Positions 25,401-34,197 of a DNA stretch of 64,000 bases are shown here, piece by piece. The notes under the pieces are model-generated. The model was not told where the DNA came from and did no database searches. It worked only from the letters and a program-made list of their open reading frames with translations. The stretch is taken from positions 372,001 through 436,000 of the forward strand of contig NZ_JAEPPI010000003.1 in the NCBI RefSeq assembly GCF_017641085.1, in the 5' to 3' direction. The translations under genes were made by a program, and so were the position numbers. The DNA comes from Gracilimonas sp. (GTDB lineage Bacteria; Bacteroidota; Rhodothermia; Balneolales; Balneolaceae). Within the stretch, counting starts at the first letter, position 1; every line of letters begins with the position of its first letter.

Positions 25401-26864
25401 TTGACAGGTACCAAAGAGCGACTTCGCCCCATTTTATTGACCGCTACGGCGGCTATTATGGGTTTTCTTCCGATGGCGTTTTCAACAACAGCCGGTGCTG
25501 AAGTACAGCGGCCGCTGGCCACTGTTGTAATCGGCGGGTTGATTAGCGCCACGCTGCTTACGTTGGTCGTGCTGCCCATCCTTTATGCGTACATAGAAAA
25601 GCGTAAAATGAGAAAACACAAGCCGGGTAGTACTTCTATGGCCTCCGTTGTGTTGCTGATTATTGGTGGAAGCCTGCTGCTTTCTCCCGATTCTGTACAG
25701 GCTCAGGAACAGGTGCTGAATGATACCCTCCCGCAAATTGCGCTGGATCAGGCCGTTCAAAAAGCGATAGCAAATTATCCTTCTCTTGAGGCAGCCAGGC
25801 TTGGAATTGACAACAGGAAGGCTCTTCAAAAAACAGCCTGGGACTTTGGCGATACGAACCTCTTTACCGGAGGTGAAGAGTTCGGCAACGGTTCGGACGG
25901 TGTTACTACAAAATTTGGCATTCAGCAGCAGTTTGATCTGTTCGGTGTTTTACCAAGGCTAAATCATCGGAATGAACAAACAGAACTTGCCAGGCTGAAC
26001 TATGAATTGTCTGAGTTAGAGCTCAGGCTCCGGGTAAAGCAGGACTGGTCAACGGTTTTCATCGCTAAACAACAATATGAGATCTATAATCGCCTGAACC
26101 AGCAATTCAGGGATATTGCTAGGGCTGCGGAAATAAAATTTGAAACGGAGGAAATTTCCCGGCTGGGATATCTTAATATCATGAATCAGGCCAACCAAAT
26201 TACCATACAAACAGAACAAGCCTTCCGCGATTATGGGGCTGCTGTTCGAGCTTTTAACAAATGGTTTGAGGGGGACTCGTTATACACGGTTCAAAGTGTT
26301 TCAGCCGAACAGCTTGTTCAACCTTTACAGGTAGATTCTACATTCGACCATCCGCTGATTGCTTTATATCAACAAAAAATTGACGTGGCGGAAGCATCGA
26401 TTAAAGAACAAAGAAGTCAGTTTTTACCAAGTTTTCAAGCCAGTTATGGCTGGCAGGAAATAGCTGGGCAAGGTGGCTTTAATTCCTATGAGATCGGGAT
26501 CAGACTTCCGGTATTCTTCTGGTCTAAGGCCGGGAAAACTCAATCCGCCCGGATTGAACGAAATATTGCCCGTCAAAACCTAGACCAGGCTCAGAGAGAA
26601 TTCAACAGTACCTATAACAGTATCCGGGAAAATTATCAGAAATGGTTGCGCTCGTGGGAATATTATCGACAGGAAGCACTCCCTCTTGCCAAAGAACAAC
26701 AGCAAGGTGCCATCACCTCTTATGAAGAAGGAGCCATAGACTATGTGGCTTTCTTTCAAAGCATCAGAGATGCCATTCGCATTGAAATCGACTCATGGAA
26801 TGCATTTGGCAATTATCTGAATAGCCATTTCCAATTAGAATACTACCTCAACAAAACTCAATAA
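22464..26864 (+). CDS. czcA: CzcA/CusA-type RND pump fused to an outer-membrane factor
   Basis: This 1,466-residue protein is read from ATG 22464 (MINKIIAFSIKNKFIIG), the usual start of heavy-metal RND pumps; an in-frame ATG-less extension upstream is less likely. Residues 1-1045 are a complete HME-RND pump with 12 membrane helices and the proton-path acids Asp400 and Asp406 in IDFGIIVDGAVIIVE. After a Lys/Arg-rich linker, residues 1059-1080 form a second hydrophobic segment ending VQAQE, like a signal peptide, and the remaining about 380 residues match TolC/CzcC outer-membrane factors. The pump and its exit duct are thus encoded as one chain, perhaps cut after export. The adaptor CzcB follows 22 bases later. 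Confidence 0.92.
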   Translation: MINKIIAFSIKNKFIIGLFILSLIGVGLYSMMTINLGSVPDITNNQVQVITVSENLSTEDIEQFVTYPVELAMGNLPGVTEIRSVSRFGLSVVTIVFEDDMGTYLPRQLVQEKLSELGETIPENFGSPSMGPISSGLGQIYEYSIQVDPAYEDQYTPDELRTIQDWIIKRQMVLLEGVIEVNSFGGGIKQYEVAISPDKLNAMGVSISEVYEAMSRNNVNTGGAYIEKNKMANFIRGEGLIRSLEDIENIVVKNENGLPILIRDVAEEVTFGTQIRYGAFTQDGEEAVGGIIMMLKGSNPNATIQNVQDRIAEIQKSLPEGIKIEPFLDRSALIERTTSTVTTNLVEGALIVVFVLVILLGSLRGGLITASLIPLSLLFAFIMMKATGVWANLMSLGAIDFGIIVDGAVIIVEGTVHEIEKRVKSGKRAFSKTQMNEIAYKASSTMMNAAFFGQLIILIVFAPILFLEGVEGKMFRPMAFTFGFAVLGAIILCLTYVPMVSALFMKPSQNRKGWFARFERGLDRVSNKLISFIQKGYDPVIQWSLKRKPVVIVAAILLFGGAMFTFSRMGGEFIPQLDEGDIAMQALFRPGSGLSEAIDQSKKIETTLLEEFPEIETVTARIGVADIPTDPMPMDIADMYIILDKNKENWISAESKEELIEKIKSKLDQTMIGVNFVFTQPVELRFNELLEGVREDIAVKLYGDDIDVLAEKVQEMAQIIQTIPGVGDVSPERTAGLPQMTVRYDRQKVAQYGLDITKLNQYVSSAFAGGVAGVVFEGERRFDLVIRFDEAHRTGIEDIRNLYVDLENGAQVPVKEVADISYQPGPMQISRDNTFRRSYVGVNTRGRDVESVVLDIQEKLEAELNLPPGYYITYGGEFENLQRAKNRLAIVVPIALFLIFVLLYFALKSFSQSVMIYLAIPLASIGGVFFLALRGMDFSISAGVGFIVLFGVAVLNGLVLVSRFNSLKIEGVMDLQERILTGTKERLRPILLTATAAIMGFLPMAFSTTAGAEVQRPLATVVIGGLISATLLTLVVLPILYAYIEKRKMRKHKPGSTSMASVVLLIIGGSLLLSPDSVQAQEQVLNDTLPQIALDQAVQKAIANYPSLEAARLGIDNRKALQKTAWDFGDTNLFTGGEEFGNGSDGVTTKFGIQQQFDLFGVLPRLNHRNEQTELARLNYELSELELRLRVKQDWSTVFIAKQQYEIYNRLNQQFRDIARAAEIKFETEEISRLGYLNIMNQANQITIQTEQAFRDYGAAVRAFNKWFEGDSLYTVQSVSAEQLVQPLQVDSTFDHPLIALYQQKIDVAEASIKEQRSQFLPSFQASYGWQEIAGQGGFNSYEIGIRLPVFFWSKAGKTQSARIERNIARQNLDQAQREFNSTYNSIRENYQKWLRSWEYYRQEALPLAKEQQQGAITSYEEGAIDYVAFFQSIRDAIRIEIDSWNAFGNYLNSHFQLEYYLNKTQ

Positions 26865-26886
26865 CAGATTTTAAATCAACAAAAAA

Positions 26887-28086
26887 ATGAATAAATCTAA
26901 TTTATATATAATTTTATTGGCTGTCCTTGCATCTGTTTTTACAGCCTGCGGCGAGATCAATAGCGATGAAAAAGAACAAGAAGCAACAGAACTTGCCGGT
27001 GTGGCTGAGGCAGAAGAAAACATGGTTCATCTGTCGGAACTGAAGTTCAACAGCCTTGGAATGAAACTGGATACTTTGTCCCTGCGCTTTCTCTCAGAGA
27101 GCGTAGAAGCAAATGGTCAGCTGGAAGTTCCCCCGCAGCATGAGGCAAGCGTAACTGCGGTTTTGGGAGGTAATATTGGTTCCATAGAAGTTATTGAGGG
27201 AGATCAGGTGTCAAAAAATCAGACTATTGCCTTCCTTTCCCATCCTAATTTAACCAAAGTCCAAACTGAATACGTACGGTTGTATCAGCGCATGTTGTAT
27301 TTAGATCATGAATTTAAGCGACAAGCAAGGTTATATGATGAAAAGGTAGGCTCCGGCCAAACTTACCAACAAACTAAAGCCGAATACGAATCAGTTAAGG
27401 CGGAGGTCAAAGGTTATGAGGCTCAGCTGAATCAGCTTAACCTGGACGTTGAACAAATACAAGACGGCGATATTTATTCGTCGGTGCCGGTAGTAAGCCC
27501 TATTGATGGGTACATCGAAAAGGTTCAGATTCAAATCGGTCAGTACGTTGATCCCCAAACAATCATGTTTGAAATTGTGGATAACGAACATGTTCATGCC
27601 GATTTGATGGTCTTTGAAAAAGATGTGCACAAAGTTAAAAGGGGCCAATCCATCTCTTTTACTGTACAGTCAGTACCGGATCAAATACTTACAGCTACCA
27701 TTTACTCTGTAGGCAAACAATTCGAACAAAATCCTAGGGCAGTGCATGTGCACGGCGAAATTGATCAGAAAGAAAACTTCCTGATTCCCGGGATGTATAT
27801 CAACGGCACGATTCACACTTCAGAGACTAAAGCCTTTGCTTTGCCTGAGAATGCCATTGTTGAGGACGAGGGTAAAACCTACCTATTCACCGCAGAACAA
27901 CAAGAGGAAAACGGAAATACCGAATGGTCTTTCACTCCGGTAGAAATTATGACCGGCATTGAGGAAGATGGTTGGGTTGAAGTGAAGTTGTTAGAACCAT
28001 TGCCGGATGGAGCACGAGTAGCTTGGAACAATGCCTATTACCTGATCTCTGAAATGAAGAAAAGCCAGACTTCCGACGATGATTAA
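26887..28086 (+). CDS. czcB: Periplasmic adaptor of the RND pump (CzcB/CusB)
   Basis: This 399-residue lipoprotein (lipobox FTACG near residue 20) has the membrane-fusion-protein plan: a barrel-sandwich part (VLGGNIGSIEVIEGDQV), a helical hairpin of about 80 residues (VQTEYVRLYQ to NQLNLDVEQ), the second half of the lipoyl domain (PVVSPIDGYIEKVQIQIG), a beta-barrel and a C-terminal part. It should bridge the CzcA pump and the fused outer-membrane part and may hand over metal. It starts 22 bases after CzcA and is surely in the same operon. Confidence 0.92.
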   Translation: MNKSNLYIILLAVLASVFTACGEINSDEKEQEATELAGVAEAEENMVHLSELKFNSLGMKLDTLSLRFLSESVEANGQLEVPPQHEASVTAVLGGNIGSIEVIEGDQVSKNQTIAFLSHPNLTKVQTEYVRLYQRMLYLDHEFKRQARLYDEKVGSGQTYQQTKAEYESVKAEVKGYEAQLNQLNLDVEQIQDGDIYSSVPVVSPIDGYIEKVQIQIGQYVDPQTIMFEIVDNEHVHADLMVFEKDVHKVKRGQSISFTVQSVPDQILTATIYSVGKQFEQNPRAVHVHGEIDQKENFLIPGMYINGTIHTSETKAFALPENAIVEDEGKTYLFTAEQQEENGNTEWSFTPVEIMTGIEEDGWVEVKLLEPLPDGARVAWNNAYYLISEMKKSQTSDDD

Positions 28087-28096
28087 CAAAAACTTT

Positions 28097-28134
28097 CCGG
28101 CAAAGCCATATTCATGTTTTTATGGCTTTGCCGG
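28097..28134 (+). terminator. Perfect 14-bp hairpin between czcB and the PII gene
   Basis: CCGGCAAAGCCATA pairs with TATGGCTTTGCCGG around a ten-base loop. No T-run follows, so it may be a processing or partial-termination site that reduces expression of the PII-like gene relative to czcB rather than a classic terminator. Confidence 0.5.
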
Positions 28135-28158
28135 GGTTAATGCACAACACATAATATT

Positions 28159-28488
28159 ATGAAAGAAATAAAAGCCTTTATAAAACCAAACAGAGTAGAA
28201 AATGTAGTTGCAGCACTCCAAGAAGCAGGACATGAAAGTGTTACGCTTTCCAAAGGAGAAGGTACCGGAGCATACAAACAGAAAGATGCGTCCCCATCGC
28301 TGGATTTTCACTTTACGGACAGTCCAGTCGTAAAATTAGAGCTGGTATGTCAATGCAAAGAATCCGATAACGTTGTTCAACTTATCTGCGCCAATGCCAA
28401 AACACCGGAACGCGGTGACGGCATCATTTACGTTACAGATATTCAAAAAGCGTTTAGGATTAAAACCTGTGAGCCTTTTGAGGGGTAA
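28159..28488 (+). CDS. PII-like protein next to the Czc pump
   Basis: This 109-residue protein has the P-II fold signature at both ends: MKEIKAFIKPNRVENVVAALQ at the start and RGDGIIYVTDIQKAFRIKT near the end. The T-loop region (about 36-55) differs from GlnB and lacks the usual Tyr51 context. PII-like proteins of a newer group are known to be encoded beside heavy-metal RND pumps, so this protein probably regulates CzcCBA or senses nucleotides for it; that link is from gene context. No metal-binding motif is clear, apart from CQCKESDN near residue 62, which has two Cys close together. It precedes a CDF transporter. Confidence 0.85.
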   Translation: MKEIKAFIKPNRVENVVAALQEAGHESVTLSKGEGTGAYKQKDASPSLDFHFTDSPVVKLELVCQCKESDNVVQLICANAKTPERGDGIIYVTDIQKAFRIKTCEPFEG

Positions 28489-28549
28489 GGAACAGGTGAT
28501 TCTTTGTCACAGTTAAGTTGAAGATGAAAATAATCCCATATATTCAACC

Positions 28550-29344
28550 ATGAAAAAATCCACATTTAATATTCCACAAATGGACTGCTCAGCCGAAGAG
28601 CAAATGATTCGAATGAGGTTGGAAGAGTTTGAAGATATTAAATCTCTAAACTTTGATATCCCGAATCGTACATTAGAAGTGTATCACGAAAATAGGCTTA
28701 ATGAGATTGAGAAAGCCCTTGACTCCCTGAGTTTGGGTTCTAAATTGAATTCAACAAAAGAGGCTCAAATGTCGCCTTTCGCTTCTGATGAGCAGCAACA
28801 AAAGAACATTCTATGGTGGGTTTTAGCGATCAACTTTCTCTTCTTTATCATTGAAATGACAGCCGGATGGATTATCAATTCTATGGGGCTGATTGCAGAC
28901 TCACTGGATATGCTGGCAGATTCATCCGTATATGCGCTCAGCCTTTTTGCGGTTGGAGCAGCGGTAGCAAGAAAAAAGAAAGTAGCAAAAATTAGCGGAT
29001 ATCTTCAGATGGGTCTGGCATCACTGGGATTTCTTGAAGTACTGCGGAGGTTTCTTGGAGTGGGTGAAATGCCCGACTTTCATTGGATGATCATTATTGC
29101 TTCAACGGCTCTTGTTGCAAATGTTTTTACCTTATGGCTTATCAATAAAGCGAAAAGCAAAGAAGCACACATGCAGGCAAGCACAATTTTTACCTCCAAT
29201 GATATTATTGTAAATGGTGGTGTAATTTTGGCCGGAATTCTTGTTTATGCACTGGATAGCAGGTGGCCGGATCTGCTCATCGGAGCTATTGTGTTTAGTT
29301 TTGTCATGAGAGGAGCAGTAAGAATTTTGAAACTCTCGAAATAA
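28550..29344 (+). CDS. Cation diffusion facilitator with N-terminal HMA-like domain
   Basis: This 264-residue protein starts with a short HMA-like domain (MDCSAEEQ at residues 11-18, where the second Cys of the usual CxxC is missing) and continues with about six membrane helices. The CDF metal site is seen as DSLDMLAD in the second helix, and as SNDIIVN in the fifth, where an N or S takes the place of the usual His. It lacks the cytoplasmic C-terminal domain of typical CDF proteins. It likely exports a divalent cation into the periplasm, where Czc could take it up. It follows the PII-like gene by 61 bases. Confidence 0.82.
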   Translation: MKKSTFNIPQMDCSAEEQMIRMRLEEFEDIKSLNFDIPNRTLEVYHENRLNEIEKALDSLSLGSKLNSTKEAQMSPFASDEQQQKNILWWVLAINFLFFIIEMTAGWIINSMGLIADSLDMLADSSVYALSLFAVGAAVARKKKVAKISGYLQMGLASLGFLEVLRRFLGVGEMPDFHWMIIIASTALVANVFTLWLINKAKSKEAHMQASTIFTSNDIIVNGGVILAGILVYALDSRWPDLLIGAIVFSFVMRGAVRILKLSK

Positions 29345-29458
29345 AAGATTATGAGACTAAATTAACGACAAAAGACGATGAAAAACCATCTTTTATCTTT
29401 TCGATCAATTTCGGCGTTCTCACGACAGGACTTCTGGAAATGAGCGGAGTATATTAGT

Positions 29459-30401
29459 ATGAATTCGATTAACAGATATCAGTCACTTATTATAGCGCTG
29501 GCAGTCATTGCAGGTTTGCTGGCTGGGCAGGTGGAAACAGTGGCATCGGTTGCCGGATATGTGATCGTCCCTTTTTTAATGCTCATGCTATTTGGGCTAT
29601 TTCTTAACATCCCGATCAACGATCTGCTGAAGAGCTTTTCCAATTTAAAATTCTTTTCAGCAAACCTGGCCATCAATTTTCTCTGGACACCCTTTTTTGC
29701 CTGGGTACTGGGCTACCTGTTTCTTCAGGATCACCTAAGCCTTTGGATAGGTTTTGTCATGTTGATGATAACCCCCCTGTACGGATTGGTACCTGATTTT
29801 TACCGGTATTGCAAAAGGAAATACGACGCTTAGTGCCTCTGTGCTTCCTCTGAACCTGATTTTACAGGTGATTTTATTACCCGTGTTTTTACTACTCTTT
29901 TTTGGTGTATCCGGTTCGGTGAACCCGGCATTTCTGTTTGAAAGTATCGGCCTTGTGTTGATCGTACCCTTTGTTGCAGCGCAAGTCACAAAATATCTGC
30001 TCCACAGGTTCAAGCAATCCGTATTTCTTGAAACCAAGCTGCTGCCTTTTTTTTAGCTATCTCAGGTACTATTTCTTGGGTTAGCGATCATGGCTATGTT
30101 TGCATCTCAGGGTGATTACCTTCTTCAAAACATCGAAACTGTTCTTATTCTGCTGATCCCCCTAATGATATTTTTCGCCATAAATTTCCTGGTGAGTCGC
30201 TTTACAAGTTATCTGCTCCATTTTGATTATGAAGATTCAGTCAGCTTGAACCTTACCACACTTGCAAGAAATTCACCCATTGCATTAGCGATAGCTCTTA
30301 CGGCTTTCCCCAACAGTCCGCTGGTAGCTCTGGCTTTAATCATTGGGCCTCTTATTAAATTGCCGGTTTTAGCCTTGGTTTCACAAGTATTACTTAAATG
30401 A
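29459..30401 (+). pseudogene. Broken arsenite-permease-like gene (SBF/Acr3 superfamily)
   Basis: Three open pieces (29459-29833, 29841-30056, 30090-30401) together make one membrane protein of the bile-acid/arsenite transporter group. Reading across a run of six C at about 29771 with one C removed restores the family motif ITPCTDWYLIFTGIAKG, so that site is a one-base frameshift. The second and third pieces share a frame and are parted by a single TAG at 30054-30056 in LLPFF*LSQVLFLG. Two lesions in one gene mean it is probably dead, unless there is a sequencing error at the C-run. It follows the CDF gene, where an arsenic or metal exporter would fit. Confidence 0.85.
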
Positions 30402-30603
30402 GAGGCGGCAGATTTTCGGAAAGGACGGGAGCATAACGTATTCAGTCAATACAGAAACTAAGCTGCATAATGTTAACATGTCCAGCGATTATTCAATTGA
30501 ATAAGAGCATCCGATTGACGATTTCGTTGTATTTCACATCTAAATAACCTTTGTCTTTGAGCACTGATTTTGTTAGGATAAGCGCCAACCCAATTGTTTA
30601 TCT

Positions 30604-33600
30604 ATGACCATTCAGGAATACGTCGATCAGTTAAACCTAAGATATAAATCAGGCATTTCGCGGGAGCACAGTTACCGGGGCGATTTACAAACATTGCTTA
30701 GTAATTTATTACCCGACCTACTCATAACCAATGAACCCTCACGAACAGATGTTGGAGCCCCCGATTATATCCTCACTAAAGGCAAAATTCCAGTTGGATA
30801 CATTGAAGCCAAAGACATTGGTGATCCAGATCTTGAGGGTAAGAAGAGGAATAAGGAACAGTTTGAACGCTACAAAACCGGTCTTCCTAACCTGATCTTC
30901 ACCGACTATATCGATTTCCATGTATATCGCGAAGGAGAATTTTTGACCTCGGTTTCTATTGCTGAAATTCAGGATGGAAAAATCGTTGGGAAGACGGAAA
31001 ACTACGGCAAGTTCGAAAATATCATCAAAGATTTTGGGACCCATGTGGGGCAAACCATCCGCAGTGCCAATAAGCTGTCGAAGATGATGGCCGGTAAAGC
31101 CCGAATCCTCGCTGATGTAATTGAGAAAGCCCTGAATGCCGATGAAGAAAAGCAAAAAAACAAAGTAAACGAGACGGCTAACAATACCCTACGGGAACAA
31201 CTGGCTGCATTTCAGAATGTATTGATCCACGATATCAAGGCGAAGGAGTTTGCGGACATCTATGCCCAGACTATTGCTTATGGTATGTTTGCAGCTCGTT
31301 TACACGATTCGACTTTGGATACCTTTGATCGCCATGAGGCAGCTGCGCTGATTCCGAAAACCAATCCCTTTCTTCGTAAGCTTTTCCAATACATAGCTGG
31401 TTATGATTTGGATGATCGTATTGTATGGGTGGTAGATGGATTGGCTGATATTTTCAGAGCGACGGATGTTGATGGCCTTCTCAAGAACTTTGGCAAAGCT
31501 ACACAACAGCAAGATCCCATCATTCATTTTTATGAAACGTTCTTGGCTGAGTATGATCCTAAGCTTCGAAAAAGTCGCGGAGTCTGGTACACACCTGAGC
31601 CGGTCGTAAACTTTATAGTTCGTGCCGTAGATGACATTTTGAAGGACGAGTTTGGTCTAAAAGAAGGACTGGCTGACACCACCAAGACCAAAGTGAAAGT
31701 AAAAGTACCCACGCACGATAAGCGCCACAAAGGCGGCATGGTAGAGGAAGAACGGGAAGTTCATAAAGTGCAGATTTTAGACCCGGCTGCTGGGACTGGA
31801 ACCTTCTTAGCCGAAGTGATCAAACAGATTCATTCCAAGTTTGAAGGACAGCAAGGTATCTGGGCTACCTATGTGGAAGAACACTTGATCCCACGCCTGA
31901 ATGGATTTGAGATCTTGATGGCCAGTTATGCAATGGCACACCTGAAACTGGACCTGCTGTTAAGGGAAACTGGTGTAGAGCCAAGTGGCAGTGAACGCTT
32001 TCGGGTGTATCTCACTAACTCCCTGGAAGAACATCACCCCGATACCGGAACCCTTTTTGCTGGTTGGTTGAGTGAAGAGGCCAATGAGGCCAACCACATT
32101 AAGCGCGATACCCCTGTGATGGTAGTATTGGGTAATCCGCCATACAGTGGCATTTCCTCAAATATGGGCAAATGGATATCTGAACTTATTGAAGATTATA
32201 AATATGTAGATGGTGAACATTTTGGGGAGCGAAAACATTGGCTTCACGATGATTATGTGAAGTTTATTCGATATGGTCAGCATTTTGTAGAGAAGAACGG
32301 CGAAGGTATTTTAGCATATGTAAACAATCATAGTTTTATCGATAATCCAACTTTTCGTGGTATGCGTTGGAATCTTATGAATACATTTGACGAGATTTAC
32401 ATACTGGATCTTCACGGTAGTTCAAAAAGAGGGTTAAAGGCGGAAAATGGTGAAAGGGACAAAAACGTATTTGATATTCAGCAAGGTGTTTCAATTAACA
32501 TATTTGTCAAAAAGTCTACTTCTAAAAAAGGTCTTGCTGATATCTATAAAGCAAATTTAATTGGCCCAAGAAATATGAAATATGATTTTCTTAACCAAAA
32601 TAGCCTTAAAGAAATTGATTTCAGTTTAATTAAAAATGAAAGTCCATACTACTTCTTTGTCGAGAAAGATTATTCTATTAAAGATGAATATTTAAGTGGG
32701 TTTAATGTAAATGAACTTTTCAATGAGTCAGTTACAGGAGTCCTAACAGCAAGAGATCATTTGGTTATTGATTTTGACAAAAATGATCTTATTGAAAGAA
32801 TTGAAGTATTTACAGATGACAGCTATTCTGATCAGCAAATAAGAGATAGATTTTTTGGAAATAGAACAGCAGGCAAGTATCCCGCAGGTGATACTCGTGG
32901 GTGGAAACTAAATGAAACAAGAGAGAAAATCAGAGGTAAAGAACACGATAAAATTACTTTGAATTACTCTTATCGCCCATTTGATACCAGAAAAATTTAT
33001 TATAGTCCTGAAATGGTTGATTGGGGACGTGAGAATTACATGCACCACTTAATTAGTGGAAAAAATGTGGCTCTTGACATTTGTAGACAGCTTATATCTG
33101 ATTCCTACCAACATATTTTTGTCACAAATAGATTAACAGATGATTCCTTTGTTTCTAATAAATCGAGAGAAAGAGGGTACATACTACCACTTTATTTATA
33201 TCCTGAAAAATCCACCCAAAAAACCCTAGATGGCAAACCAGAGCGAACACCCAATTTAGATAAGAAGATCGTTCAGGAAATAGCGAAGAAACTGGGGCTG
33301 AAGTTTATACCGGAGAAGGAAGAAACCGAAGGTACCTTTGCCCCTATTGATCTACTCGATTACATTTATGCGGTATTGCACTCCCCAAGCTACCGGGAGA
33401 AATACAAAGAGTTTCTTAAGATCGACTTTCCAAGAGTGCCTTACCCCGAAGATCCTGAGCTTTTTTGGGAACTCGTAGAACTTGGTGGAGAGCTACGCCA
33501 AATTCACTTGCTGGAGCATCCGGTTGTAGAAAAATTTATAACCACCTATCCCATTGCAGGGAGCAATGTGATTTCCAACCGGCTTACAAAAACCGATCCT

Positions 33601-33852
33601 GGTTTTATTCCGGAAGACGATGATGAAACCACCGGGAAAGTGTGGATAAACGAAGAACAGTATTTCGGCAAGGTTCCAAAAAAAGCCTGGGAATTCTACA
33701 TCGGCGGCTACCAACCCGCCGAAAAATGGCTCAAAGACCGACGAGATCGCGAACTCTCTATTGATGAAATTCGTCACTACCAAAAAATCATCGTGGCCCT
33801 TATGGAGACAGATCGATTGATGCAGGAGGTTGATGGGGTTTTGGACGTTTAA
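30604..33852 (+). CDS. Single-chain restriction-modification enzyme (type IIG/ISP-like)
   Basis: This 1,082-residue protein unites cutting and methylation. At the N-terminus lies a PD-(D/E)xK nuclease pattern (Asp54 in GAPDY, Glu68 and Lys70 in YIEAKD). The middle holds an N6-adenine methyltransferase with motif I ILDPAAGTGTF (Asp393) and motif IV GNPPYSG (Asn511). The C-terminal 300 residues include a likely target-recognition part and match the tail of type ISP enzymes, but no helicase motifs are present, unlike LlaBIII. Thus it is closer to type IIG in build. It defends the host against foreign DNA, or stabilises the island. It stands alone, without separate R or S genes. Confidence 0.85.
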   Translation: MTIQEYVDQLNLRYKSGISREHSYRGDLQTLLSNLLPDLLITNEPSRTDVGAPDYILTKGKIPVGYIEAKDIGDPDLEGKKRNKEQFERYKTGLPNLIFTDYIDFHVYREGEFLTSVSIAEIQDGKIVGKTENYGKFENIIKDFGTHVGQTIRSANKLSKMMAGKARILADVIEKALNADEEKQKNKVNETANNTLREQLAAFQNVLIHDIKAKEFADIYAQTIAYGMFAARLHDSTLDTFDRHEAAALIPKTNPFLRKLFQYIAGYDLDDRIVWVVDGLADIFRATDVDGLLKNFGKATQQQDPIIHFYETFLAEYDPKLRKSRGVWYTPEPVVNFIVRAVDDILKDEFGLKEGLADTTKTKVKVKVPTHDKRHKGGMVEEEREVHKVQILDPAAGTGTFLAEVIKQIHSKFEGQQGIWATYVEEHLIPRLNGFEILMASYAMAHLKLDLLLRETGVEPSGSERFRVYLTNSLEEHHPDTGTLFAGWLSEEANEANHIKRDTPVMVVLGNPPYSGISSNMGKWISELIEDYKYVDGEHFGERKHWLHDDYVKFIRYGQHFVEKNGEGILAYVNNHSFIDNPTFRGMRWNLMNTFDEIYILDLHGSSKRGLKAENGERDKNVFDIQQGVSINIFVKKSTSKKGLADIYKANLIGPRNMKYDFLNQNSLKEIDFSLIKNESPYYFFVEKDYSIKDEYLSGFNVNELFNESVTGVLTARDHLVIDFDKNDLIERIEVFTDDSYSDQQIRDRFFGNRTAGKYPAGDTRGWKLNETREKIRGKEHDKITLNYSYRPFDTRKIYYSPEMVDWGRENYMHHLISGKNVALDICRQLISDSYQHIFVTNRLTDDSFVSNKSRERGYILPLYLYPEKSTQKTLDGKPERTPNLDKKIVQEIAKKLGLKFIPEKEETEGTFAPIDLLDYIYAVLHSPSYREKYKEFLKIDFPRVPYPEDPELFWELVELGGELRQIHLLEHPVVEKFITTYPIAGSNVISNRLTKTDPGFIPEDDDETTGKVWINEEQYFGKVPKKAWEFYIGGYQPAEKWLKDRRDRELSIDEIRHYQKIIVALMETDRLMQEVDGVLDV

Positions 33853-34197
33853 AAGCTTTCCTGGAATTCTGCGGAGTTATATGAGTAAACTGGAATAAAA
33901 CAGCATTTAATGCAGCTCGGTATTTAAAAAAAGACTCCCCAAAGGCGAAAATAGCTCAATTTTTTTAAACGAATCTCAAAAAGGCTCAATTAAACAGTAA
34001 TTTATAAGTTTCAAATCACGAATTATTTCTAATATCCCTCACATCTTTCAAAGAAATTGACAGTAAGTATTAGTTAACGAAAGTTATTAGCCTAAATGTG
34101 GCCTAATTCAAGTGATTTGTTATAAGGAATCATTCAATAATGACTAGATACCGAAACCCGAATGTCTATTTCTTTCAAATAAATAAAGAAAAACCTA
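33853..34197. other. AT-rich gap after the restriction enzyme
   Basis: No credible gene is seen. The stretch is rich in A and T, and leads into the TGCTAA array at 34198. Two GCTCAAT words (near 33955 and 33985) are the only repeats noticed. Confidence 0.5.

Noticed and set aside
29345-29458. Possible C-terminal gene scrap ending in GVLTTGLLEMSGVY before the arsenite-permease-like pseudogene
   Set aside because: It is short, has no start of its own and matches no family that I can name.
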